The position numbers and the translations under genes are program-made. Shown here piece by piece: positions 12,501 to 19,620 of a stretch of 64,000 nt of DNA (position 1 is the stretch's first letter; every line of letters starts with the position of its first letter). The notes beneath the pieces were generated by a model that had not been told where the DNA came from, made no database searches, and was given only the letters and a program-made list of their open reading frames with translations. The DNA is from Embiotoca jacksoni (taxonomy: Eukaryota > Chordata > Actinopteri > Embiotocidae), in NCBI GenBank assembly GCA_022577435.1, contig JAKOON010000005.1, forward strand, positions 10,071,724-10,135,723, in the 5' to 3' direction.

Positions 12501-13897
12501 TTTTTCTTCTGTTTCACATGTTTCAAAATATTTTGGCCACACATGAGTTGAGGACATTGTAGTAACCAAGTTGGGAATAGGTTAGGTTAGGTTAGGTTAG
12601 GTTAGGTAGTTACTTTATTCATCCCCGAGGGGACATTTTTTTCACTACAGCAGCATACAGAAGCAATAAGATAATAATAGAATAATAGAAAAGCAATAAA
12701 ATAGCAGTAAATAGCAGTAAAAAATATAAAATGCACAGTATATACAGTACAGTATATAGCTATATATATATTATATACAAACAACCAAGAAACACAATCA
12801 ACAGTGTTATTGTTATGTGATGGATTTTGCCAGAGGTGAGTTATTGTACAGTCTTATCGCGGTCGGCAGGAATGATCTCCTGTATCTATATATAGATATA
12901 GATAGAGATAGAGATATAGAATAGAGGCTTCTCTACCCATAGCCTGGGTTACACTATCGACCTTTAAACTGCATCAGTCTCTGCACGCACATTGATCATA
13001 TGCAGCACCAGCCACCACCACAAGTAAATTATCAACCTGTTGGAAACACTTCTAGGTCACCAGCTAAGGCAAAAAAAAAAAAAGTTTTAAAAAGCCAGAC
13101 GGCCAGTATATCATCTGGGGTTGATTCTAGGTTTCCGGCATCCTCTCCAACTTGGTGAAGTCTGACAAGTAGAAGTTCAGATCCACATTCTTAAAAGCTT
13201 TCCGCATGACACGTCTACAATTTCTCATGGTTCCTTTGAAACTGGGGAGACAAAGATAGGCACGGCTCTGTTGGCAAGCTGAAGGCACCCTTCATAGGAC
13301 CACTGGAGTGTTGATGAAGGATGAGAGCCAGCGGCTGCTGGCTGAAAAACTCTCCAACTCTCAAGTAGCAAGACGTTTTCTACTTCAATCACATTCATTG
13401 CCAATAGCCATGATTTATCTCTTATCAGTAAGACTTCTGTAAATAGCTAGTCATATCATGTGTTTGGATTTTATCACCAAGGTGAGGCTTCCAGCTCCAC
13501 AGCTCGAGTGATTCTCATTGGATGTTTTTTAAGACCTGTAGCCACAACAGGACTTCTGAGATTTGGCCTGGCCTTGAAAGGCCCACAGGTCTAATCAGTG
13601 GGAAAATCTTCTCTATCACCAAACTGGAAGAAGTAATAAATGGGGAATAGTCTGCTCTGCAGAGACAGAAAGAGTTCAATCCATCCTTGCCAAAATGGTC
13701 ATTCTAATTGTCACATCAGGTAATGTGCAACAGGCAAAGTACTACAATGTTGTATCGGCTCGTACTAAATGAAAATGTCATCATGCTGAAGAAAGTGGAA
13801 CAGCCAATCAGTCCAGTTATATGTTGAGATCGCTCACAAGAACACCGATAACACGCATGGATGCAAAAACGTGCAAAATGCAGTGTTTTCACTTACT
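1837..13897 (-). CDS. pphln1: periphilin 1 (HUSH complex subunit), 5' part; 3' end beyond the window
   Basis: Coding segments in transcript order on the minus strand are 13897 (one base), 11087-11014, 10726-10496, 10202-10141, 7530-7471, 6307-6141, 2769-2693 and 1971-1837. They join in frame with GT-AG introns to give 269 codons without a stop. Periphilin pairs with TASOR and MPP8 in the HUSH complex, which silences retroelements and intronless DNA in the nucleus (established for mammals). The N-terminus (MAFRHSR..) and the HRVVNIVEKRSP segment resemble mammalian periphilin (MAYRRD.., VNIVPKKPP). The middle is disordered and rich in Arg, Asp, Ser, Gly and Gln, as expected. The last visible exon ends ARRLEAIKAKALEIEK, matching the start of the C-terminal helical TASOR-binding region. 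The conserved VYRQDCETFG block is not in the window, so the 3' exons lie left of base 1. The divergent neighbour yaf2 supports the call. Confidence 0.85.
2693..2769 (-). CDS. pphln1: pphln1 coding exon, residues 199-224
   Basis: This 77-nt exon has acceptor CTCCACAG and donor GTAAAA. It encodes KPSVVTSHTPSSSVEGSPHS then SGSSK. The Ser-rich sequence parallels the SPSSGSAVSSSK segment of the mammalian protein. Confidence 0.8.
3660..4215. repeat. dispersed fish repeat in a pphln1 intron
   Basis: The sequence has the order GACATCACCCACTGGTTTGT, TTGGAGCCAGAAGTGA, CATATTTGGACGAG, TGTCAATCAAAGAGACACGC, ATAAGAAGG, GAGTCTATGG, then GCACTTTCGCACTGGCCTCA. I recall this arrangement as a multicopy non-autonomous family in percomorph genomes. 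A minus-strand open frame inside it (3716-3910) is not a gene. Confidence 0.55.
6141..6307 (-). CDS. pphln1: pphln1 coding exon, residues 143-199
   Basis: This 167-nt exon has acceptor TTTCCACAG and donor GTAAGT. It encodes EDRDRTAQPGATKRDRSSPG followed by NNRNFSPDRDKGYTYQQPQQ. The Arg/Asp and Ser-Pro content fits the disordered central region of periphilin, which is heavily phosphorylated in mammals. Confidence 0.82.
6670..6835 (+). repeat. tRNA-derived SINE-like fragment, internally deleted
   Basis: It begins GGGCGGCTGTGGCTCAGAAG, which resembles a pol III A box, then jumps to GACACTGAACCCAAATTGCT and ends in a GGTGTGGGTGTGTGAGTGGG tail. A second copy lies inverted at 45779-45931 and retains about 45 bases that this copy lacks between GAGCGG and GACACTG. 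Confidence 0.6.
7025..7362. repeat. MITE-like element with TTAAAGGA-type terminal inverted repeats
   Basis: The left end is TTAAAGGACC and the right end is GCTCCTTTAA, an inverted pair. Internal motifs (TGTGTAGAAG; TTGTAACCTTAGAAGGAGCC; CTACACACTTGGAAG; TTGCAACTTGCAAGCTCA) match a widespread fish MITE from memory. It lies in a pphln1 intron about 110 bp from the 7471-7530 exon. Confidence 0.65.
7471..7530 (-). CDS. pphln1: pphln1 coding exon, residues 123-143
   Basis: This 60-nt exon has acceptor TTTTCAG and a weak donor, GTCGGT. It encodes NSGRAPNFRNRGGALGHPQ and keeps phase 2. Because 60 is a multiple of three and the donor is weak, the exon could be skipped without shifting the frame (inference). 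Confidence 0.75.
8288..8316 (+). repeat. poly(A) run
   Basis: Roughly 28 consecutive A follow a short (TA)n tract. It could be a retroposon tail, but no element body is recognisable upstream. Confidence 0.8.
9515..9589 (+). repeat. (GT)n microsatellite
   Basis: About 37 GT units with one TT interruption near 9526. It lies in the large pphln1 intron (7531-10140). Confidence 0.95.
10141..10202 (-). CDS. pphln1: pphln1 coding exon, residues 103-123
   Basis: This 62-nt exon has acceptor TTTTCAG and donor GTAAAA. It encodes EGLYPQQYYGRDDLRHQLGS and ends in phase 2. Short exons of this kind are typical of the gene's N-terminal half. Confidence 0.8.
10496..10726 (-). CDS. pphln1: pphln1 coding exon, residues 26-102
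   Basis: This 231-nt, phase 0 to phase 0 exon has acceptor TTAAG and donor GTAAGG. It encodes HRVVNIVEKRSPMPRP, DYDRGYNEDQWYGG and RRNSSPP. The VNIV-[PE]KK/R core and the aromatic, Arg and Asp-rich low-complexity sequence are the clearest periphilin match in the window. Confidence 0.85.
11014..11087 (-). CDS. pphln1: pphln1 coding exon, residues 1-25
   Basis: Minus-strand acceptor TTTGTAG lies above 11087 and donor GTAAGG below 11014. The 74 nt begin with TG of the split start codon and encode AFRHSRKSIREAYEDRFFPM then DGRE, ending in phase 0. The counterpart of the mammalian periphilin N-terminus is recognisable but diverged. Confidence 0.75.
11155..12195 (-). mobile_element. 5'-truncated LINE (L2/CR1, jockey-type), reverse transcriptase C-terminal part
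   Basis: A 294-codon minus-strand frame (12192-11308) encodes the end of a LINE reverse transcriptase. Recognisable blocks are DKLDQLHKCLADIKEWM, SSRLDYCNSLF, LQLVQNVAARLLTR, LHWLPIRFKIQFKIL and APTLWNALPPDLR. The catalytic YADD box that should sit just before QLYMSF is mutated and apparently off by one base, so the copy is dead. After the stop comes a 3' tail with GTGAAAGGTGCTATATTAGA and an irregular TTAC tandem (minus strand). It lies in the first coding-side intron of pphln1, in the same orientation as the gene. Confidence 0.85.
12579..12960 (-). mobile_element. LINE 3' end (RTE/Rex-like) with a (CCTAA)n tail
   Basis: Read on the minus strand, the unit ends CCCCTCGGGGATGAATAAAG and then runs into five to six CCTAA pentamers (plus strand GTTAG, 12579-12607). 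The CTCGGGGAT-AATAAAG end followed by a short tandem tail is the usual 3' terminus of fish RTE/Rex-like LINEs. Upstream, TAAGACTGTACAATAACTCA also recurs in such elements. No open frame remains. Confidence 0.55.
12961..13896 (-). other. intron sequence without recognised content
   Basis: No coding exon, repeat family or RNA gene can be supported here, apart from a poly(A) run at about 13070-13083. Confidence 0.5.
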
Positions 13898-13962
13898 GTT
13901 GAAGGGATGGCGTCGGTTCCCTGTCTGTTATGCTGAAGATGTCTCAGTCGGTAATGACAAAC
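13897..13962 (-). CDS. pphln1: pphln1 exon 2: 5'UTR plus first base of the start codon
   Basis: On the minus strand a polypyrimidine tract and CAG acceptor lie just above 13962, and a strong GTAAGT donor occupies 13896-13891. The exon ends ..CAACA. The next exon begins TGGCC, so the spliced RNA reads CAACATGGCC, a good Kozak context. Only base 13897 is coding. No other in-frame ATG is needed to reach the conserved MAFR start. Confidence 0.65.
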
Positions 13963-14380
13963 CTGTAAAAAAAAAAAAAGGACAATATTAAAGCCTTGTT
14001 TATCTGACTCGGTGTGGACACTTTGCCCATCATCAGTCAAGCCGGAGACCCACTCTGACCTCGGTTCAAAAGCATTTCCATACTAACTTCTTACCATTAA
14101 AACATCTCTTCGGGCTCGGTTTAGTTTTTGATGGTGCAACAAAACAAATAATTAAGTTATTCTTCATAGAGTGTATATTATACCCCTAGTTAAGGGGTCC
14201 TAAACACCTAACTCTCAAGAGTAATGTCTTTATAAAGTTCTCCAGGGGACCACCGTGCGTGTCCACATTTTGACTCTACACATCCAGAGTATCTAAGTAT
14301 CTGAGGAGCGATGCAAACAGTCCGCATGAGTGACAATAACAGGAGCTGACAACGTGAACACGTGGTTCTGCTGTATGTCG

Positions 14381-14402
14381 TTGTTGTTGTTGTTGTTGTT
14401 GT
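14381..14402 (+). repeat. (TTG)n microsatellite
   Basis: Seven TTG units close to the presumed 5' end of pphln1. Confidence 0.9.
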
Positions 14403-14479
14403 GTTCGGACGAAGAAGCTTTATAATCATTGTTGTTACCAAACCTGGCTAGTTAGCGCACGAGAAAACCCCAAACTCAC

Positions 14480-14700
14480 CAAATAATGAATTCAACACTC
14501 TTCGACACAAAGTGCACATGCCATGATTCTCCTATCGCCAAAGGACACGTACACGTAACCCCGAGTTACACAGCAATCCAGACTTTTCTCTTCATGTCCA
14601 TGAGGAAAACCAACCTAGTAAACACGGTACAAACTACACCTCTTCATTTCCTGCATACTCTTCTTCTTCGGCTGCTTCTTCTTCTTCTTTTTCTTTTTTG
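14480..14700 (-). other. pphln1: candidate noncoding first exon of pphln1
   Basis: A strong minus-strand donor, GTGAGT, lies at 14479-14474, directly after TTATTTG at 14486-14480. A first exon is needed upstream of the 13962 acceptor, and this is the best donor seen. The 5' limit is unknown; 14700 is a guess. The proposed exon would run into a GAAGAAG-rich repeat. Another donor-like GTAAGA lies near 14095. Confidence 0.35.
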
Positions 14701-14771
14701 GAGATGACTGTTGGCAGTTGGATGACTCACTTCAAAGTGTATTACCGCCACCTATTGGACTGGAGTGTTGC
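14640..14771 (-). repeat. dispersed repeat ending in GAAGAAG, at the pphln1/yaf2 promoter region
   Basis: On the minus strand, 14771-14738 reads CAACACTCCAGTCCAATAGG then TGGCGGTAATACAC, and after about 50 bases it runs into AAGAAGAAGAAGAAGC. A related copy lies at 44268-44350 on the plus strand (CACACTCCAGTCCGGTAGGT then GGCAGTAATCCAC). I recall the same module as very common near fish promoters. Confidence 0.6.
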
Positions 14772-15510
14772 GCAAAGATAGAAAAAAACGGGCAAAAAAA
14801 AACAACTACATTTTATTTATCAGACCAGTTTCATCAACAAATTAGAAAATTCGTATATACTTTCCAATGCATGTTATCTACAGTGGCCCCTTAGATAAGA
14901 TAGATAAGATTGTTCCTTTTTTTATTGTTTATGGCAGTCTAATAAAACACGATGAACTGATTCCAGCGTGAATTTACTGAATCCTTTTCACCACATTAAC
15001 AGGGCTTACAAATTAAATCATCAAATCAACATCTTAAGCGTGACAGAAGTAGCTTTTAAAATATATTTACACTCGTAAATTGACCTTAAAAATGTTGTTC
15101 TGTATAGAATTATTCAAACAAAACCGAAATAATGCAAAATCGCTCTAGTTTGCCTTTTTCTGCACCACATTAAACACAGTTGGTCAGTTGTGCAATTTCT
15201 CCCCCGGTATTTGTCGCAGTAAATCTTTTTAAAATCCCTATCTATATACCTTTTTACTCGCCTATTCCCTCACTGAAACTTTGCCTGCGTGAAGTTTACA
15301 ACGCTGCGAAACGTACAAAAAGCGCCTTGTTGTCAAACGTGGAGCTGTTGTGATTACACTCAAGGCGATTGGACGAAGCCGCGTCACGTGACCGTCCGTC
15401 GACAGGAGTTTCCACGACATCTGAGTGGCAGCTAAATGCGCTTTTTCACCTGTAACGCTGCTTCCTTTTTTTAAAAAAAAAAAACTCCCGTGAGACCCAA
15501 GTTTTGTAAA
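14772..15510. promoter_or_regulatory. bidirectional pphln1/yaf2 promoter region
   Basis: The two genes diverge here. The yaf2-proximal part (about 15250-15510) is CpG-rich compared with the AT-rich surroundings. It contains an inverted CCAAT box (ATTGG at 15369-15373) and a 10-bp palindromic E-box, GTCACGTGAC, at 15383-15392. No TATA box is obvious. Transcription start sites are not visible from sequence. Confidence 0.55.
15383..15392. promoter_or_regulatory. palindromic E-box GTCACGTGAC (USF/TFE-type)
   Basis: A perfect 10-bp palindrome 119 bp upstream of the yaf2 start codon, in a CpG-rich context. bHLH-ZIP factors (USF, TFEB/TFE3, MYC-MAX) bind this core. Its use here is inferred. Confidence 0.55.
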
Positions 15511-15536
15511 ATGGGAGACAAGAAGAGTCCCACGAG
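15511..15536 (+). CDS. yaf2: yaf2 exon 1 (coding part)
   Basis: Encodes MGDKKSPT plus two bases of Arg9; donor GTAAAA. The 5'UTR start is not defined. Confidence 0.93.
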
Positions 15537-18322
15537 GTAAAACTTCCCGCTCGCAGGTTTGCAATGGGAGACTTTATCGGGCCGTCGGTTAAAACAGAAA
15601 AGCTCGGTCAATGGATGAAGCCGTTTCACTGAAGTGCTCATGGCGGCTGGCTGGCTGGGTTTAATGTGGGGACGCTGGCTGCGCGAACCGAAGGCTCCCT
15701 TGTTTTTGCTTCAGCGACTTGACTCCTGAGCACAAAATATTCCCCCGAGTGTCTTTTTCTTGTCCGTCTGCGGTCGTCTGTTTCGAACAGGTAGTTTTTT
15801 TTGACGTCGTTATTGTCATTGTAAAATTGCCGTTGTCCCTGTGTTTTTTTGTTTTGTGTTTTTTTTGTCTGAAGGCCGAAGCGGCAATCCAAGCCGTTCA
15901 CCGACGATGGGTACTGGGACTGCAGCGTGTGTACGTTCAGGAACAGCGCTGAGGCGTTCAAGTGCATGATGTGTGATGTCAGGAAGGGAACGTCCACTCG
16001 GTAAGGAAAACTTGAGCTGTTCATTTTTAACTGTTTAAAGCACTCCGGAAGTCTTTTCTTTTTTCTTTTCTTTTTTTTTTTACGTATCCTCGGCTGTGTA
16101 TAACCCGCGTTCACGTTGTCGGTTTTTTTTTTTTTTTTTTTTTTTTTTCGTAACATTGATGCAGTGGTGGAATTCAACTTTAGTATATTTACTTAAAAAT
16201 TGTACTTGCGTTCAAATTCATGGTACTTTTGGTTGAGTACTTCTTCGTACTATGCAGCTTTATAGTTCTACTGCACTACATCTCAAAGGCAAATATTGTA
16301 CTCTTTACTCCACTGGATTTGTCTGACAGCTTTAGTTTCCCAAAATACTATATGATTATTATTTTTTTTTTTTTATAGCCTTTATGTCGAGGGAAATCCA
16401 TATATCACCAAATTTGGCGATTTTGTATTTAATTATTTTTTTTAATCAAACTGGACGGTTAGGTAGCCTATTCCTTGATGTGTTGGAGAAAAAAAAAATC
16501 TCATACTTTTTAAGCTATTTAAACAATTTTAAAACCCACTTGGAATCACTGGAACATGCATTGTTTTTCTGAACTTGCTGACTATTTAGCAGTACATGGA
16601 TCTGACAGAGCAGAAACAGCACAAATATATGATGATCTGATAGAATATGATTCATTACTATAGAATAAACTAACCAGCGGTTTGTGAAGGGGTTAAAATA
16701 TGCACAATCCCAAATAACTACAGCAGTAAACTGCCCATTACTTCAACACTAATATTAATCGAAAACCATCATACATAACGATAAAACACTTACAGGGAGT
16801 ATTTACTGCATAGTGTGAACTTTTACTTCTGATACCCAAGTACATTTTGTTGATAATACAGACTTTTACCCAAGTAAAGTTTTGAATGCAGGACATTAAC
16901 TTGTAGTGGAGTGTTTTCACAGTGTGGTATTAGTACTTTTACTTCAGTAAAGGGCCTGAATACTTCCTCCACCACTGCATTGATGCAAATTGCATAATAA
17001 AGCAGTACTCAGTTGCAGGCTTATTAAGTAGAGCACTATCTATTACAACGACCGTGCAAACAAAAATATTTGAAGGTTAGAATGTTTATAAACTGTTTTA
17101 TAGAGTTGCTCATTTAACTCTAGACATATTTTTGTCACATTGAGGTCATGTCCTCAATATTTTTCTGTAAATGTAGAGATGTAGCTTATCTGGTTACTTT
17201 TAAGGGCAACAAAAATAAGTAAAAAATATTCAGTATTTCACCAAACTTTGAGACTTTATTACTCTGTGTGTGTGTGTACACTGAATAAACATCACAACTG
17301 TTGGTGTCTGGTCGAAATTAGCAGTTGTCGTGCGTACTTGGACTCATGACCTCAGTCTTTCATTCTGTTTGTTGTCTTCCTAAATTTTAGTTTACGTCTG
17401 TGAATTGTAGCATCTACTAATAGCCTGCATGTCAGTCGTTTTAGAGGACATTTGTAAATTGTAGCCTCAGAAAAAAAAAGGATTACACTCTCTCCACTCT
17501 CACCTATCTATTCGATCATGTCTGATGATAACAAGAAGTAAGACTAGTGTATACACGGGCACCTGACTACTGTTTTTCAGACTGTGGTGAAAGTTGTTAA
17601 CCCATCTTTTAACTGTTTGTCTAAATAAGGAGTTTTGGAAATTCAGTCAGACCTCTGCTTTTTCTGGTCATGCTGAATACACATAGTACGCAGTTTAATA
17701 TTGCGAACCACTTGTTCACCCTACTTATAGCTTCAGTGATATAAATGTAACTGCAATGCCAATAACTTTTTTTTTTCTCTCTTTCAGGAAACCACGACCT
17801 GTTTCTCAGCTGGTCGCACAGCAAGTAAATCAGCAGTTTGCACCACCAGCATATCCCAAGAAGGAGAAGAAAGAAAAATCAGAGAAAGACAAAAGTGATA
17901 AAGAACCCATGCTGAAAAAGAAAAGCCACAAAAATATGAGGTAATGAATCCTTCTTCTTTTTTTTCTTTTTTTTTTAAATAGCTGAAGAGATCATTATAT
18001 TTCTGTGGTCCTATTGCGGCCTCTGCCAAGACTGAAATATCACGATGCAGTTTTCATTTCCTGTTTGTTTCTCCTCAACAGGCCCAGGTTAAAAAACATA
18101 GACAGGAGCAGTGCACAGCATTTGGAAGTCACAGTTGGGGACTTGACTGTGATAATCACAGACTTTAAGGAGAAAGCAAAACCCACGTCTACTTCAACAA
18201 GTGCTGCCTCAGCAGACCAACACAGTCAAAGTGGCTCAAGCTCTGATAACACTGAACGAGGGGTCTCCAGATGCTCTTCACCCCGCGGGGAAGGATCGTC
18301 CGTTAATGGAGAGACTCACTAA
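15511..18322 (+). CDS. yaf2: YY1-associated factor 2, complete in four exons
   Basis: Exons are 15511-15536, 15875-16000, 17788-17940 and 18082-18322, all GT-AG and phase 2 at each junction, giving 181 aa (human YAF2 is about 180). YAF2 and its paralogue RYBP are subunits of non-canonical PRC1, bridging RING1 proteins to YY1 in the nucleus. The protein starts MGDKKSPTR and has a RanBP2-type zinc finger with Cys25, 28, 39 and 42 (YWDCSVCTFRNS..FKCMMC). A Lys-rich linker follows. The C-terminal RING1-binding domain covers about residues 102-133 (SAQHLEVTVGDLTVIITDFK). The tail DNTERGVSRCSSPRGE and NGETH at the C-terminus is YAF2-type rather than RYBP-type. The start has a strong Kozak context (AAAATGG). 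Confidence 0.97.
15875..16000 (+). CDS. yaf2: yaf2 exon 2 (zinc finger)
   Basis: Acceptor CTGAAG, donor GTAAGG. It encodes the nuclear-type basic lead PKRQSKP and the whole RanBP2-type zinc finger, with four Cys intact. Overlapping minus-strand frames here are shadows. Confidence 0.96.
16118..16148 (+). repeat. poly(T) run
   Basis: About 27 T adjacent to the hAT element's left flank. It may be variable in length. Confidence 0.7.
16162..16977. mobile_element. non-autonomous hAT-type element in yaf2 intron 2
   Basis: It begins CAGTGGTGGA and ends TCCACCACTG, inverted ends typical of hAT elements. It is flanked by an exact 8-bp direct duplication, CATTGATG, at 16154-16161 and 16978-16985. The subterminal TACTTAAAAATTGTACTT and TACTTTTACTTCAGTAAAG sequences are also typical. 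At 816 bp with no transposase frame, it would need a helper element. Confidence 0.88.
17788..17940 (+). CDS. yaf2: yaf2 exon 3
   Basis: Acceptor CTTTCAG, donor GTAATG. It encodes KPRPVSQLVAQQVNQQFAPP followed by a Lys/Glu-rich segment, which is the YAF2/RYBP linker. Confidence 0.96.
18082..18322 (+). CDS. yaf2: yaf2 exon 4 (C-terminal domain and stop)
   Basis: Acceptor CTCAACAG; stop TAA at 18320-18322. It encodes the RING1B-binding beta-hairpin region and the Ser-rich tail. Confidence 0.96.
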
Positions 18323-19040
18323 CTTTCACACACTCAGTCAGCACAACCCATTCTTCTGCACTCTCAGCCTCAAGCAGAGATTAAACTTCAGAATGCACGT
18401 TTTGTTTTTTTTGTTTAAAACAAATAATTATACTATAAATGCCAGTAAGATAGCGTTCACTTTCATTTTTGGGGTTGTATTTTTTTATGACAATAAATAA
18501 TTCAGGAATCAGGATGTATGCTGAAGGCTCAATTCAAAGAGCTGTAGCAGCGAAATCTATCGTGATGAACTGAAAAAAGGAACAGTAGCATTAACCTGAA
18601 TGACAGGGGAGCTGTGCCACGTGTTGTGGTAACTTGTGTTTTAACACCTCAGTGTTACATCACATTTAGTTGGCCAGATTAAATAATGCATTATGAAATG
18701 AAATGTGAAGAAGTCATCTCAGAATTGTAGTTCATCCTTGAATTTTGTTGTCATTATTTGCACTTAATAGCATCCTGTGTTCATGGTAAAAAAAAAAAAA
18801 AAAAAACATTTAGCATTATTTCCACCTTTGCCATTATCAGGAAATCATAACACTGTTGGTTACTGGCCTTATCCAGCTCTCATTTCATGCCATTGGATGC
18901 AATAATTGTTTTAATGTCTAACTTTTGAGTACAAATATTGAACAGTTATTCTAAGTATGCTTCTCCTTCTCTGGGTAGAGTTGAGCATGATTTAATCTAT
19001 AGAATGGTTTATATTGTAAAAAAATTGTTGAATAAAATAA
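18323..19040 (+). other. yaf2: yaf2 3'UTR (likely)
   Basis: AATAAA signals occur at 18492-18497 (short form) and 19031-19036 (long form). Which is used cannot be told from sequence. An A-run lies at 18789-18806. Confidence 0.55.
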
Positions 19041-19620
19041 TCTGTAGATACTTAAATATGTTTTTATTTCATTATGTTTTGAAGCCTGAATGTGCGGTAG
19101 CTGCTTTAAAGTAGGTGCAACTTGTAAATCATGAATATAACTCGTTTGTCACCGAGGTATTAATTTAGTTTCTGTCTCTCTGAAATTGAGTGGAATTTTT
19201 TTCCATCATTATTATTTTGTTTTAAAATAAGAATTATAAATTATGTTTATTTTTGTGTCGCATATAAGTTGAGCTGTGAGGGACTGGTATATTTCCCCCT
19301 GGTACTTCACACTTTTATTTCACGGCATTCCAGAGAGGTATTGTCAACTTTCATTGACATTTATTTAACCTCCATATATCAAATAGATCATAAACAAACA
19401 AAACATGTATATGGTGAATTAATACGTCAAAATGCTGCTAATGCATCAGTAATTGTAATAATGGGATACTTTTACTTTTGATACTTAAAGTAATGGATAT
19501 CTGGCTGATTGATAATACGTTTGTACTTCAGTAACTATTTTAATGAAGAAAATTTACATTGTGAAATTGGTACTTAAGTCGAGCATCTCTTTCCCCTACT
19601 ACTGTTCATAAACTTTCCAG
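19041..19620. other. intergenic yaf2-BEL/Pao, partly hAT-like debris
   Basis: No gene is seen. At about 19455-19600, ATACTTTTACTTTTGATACT and CTTCAGTAACT resemble the subterminal part of the hAT family seen in yaf2 intron 2, but no ends are visible. Confidence 0.4.

Noticed and set aside
12579..12607. Interstitial telomere sequence
   Set aside because: Vertebrate telomeres are TTAGGG; this is a pentamer and it abuts a LINE 3' terminus.
14378..14402. TTG repeat as a polyglutamine or polyasparagine coding tract
   Set aside because: It lies in a presumed noncoding 5' region or intron with no gene-like frame around it.
15638..16177. 179-codon minus-strand frame
   Set aside because: It is the antisense of yaf2 exon 2 plus homopolymer runs; the plus-strand exon has an intact zinc finger and proper splice sites.
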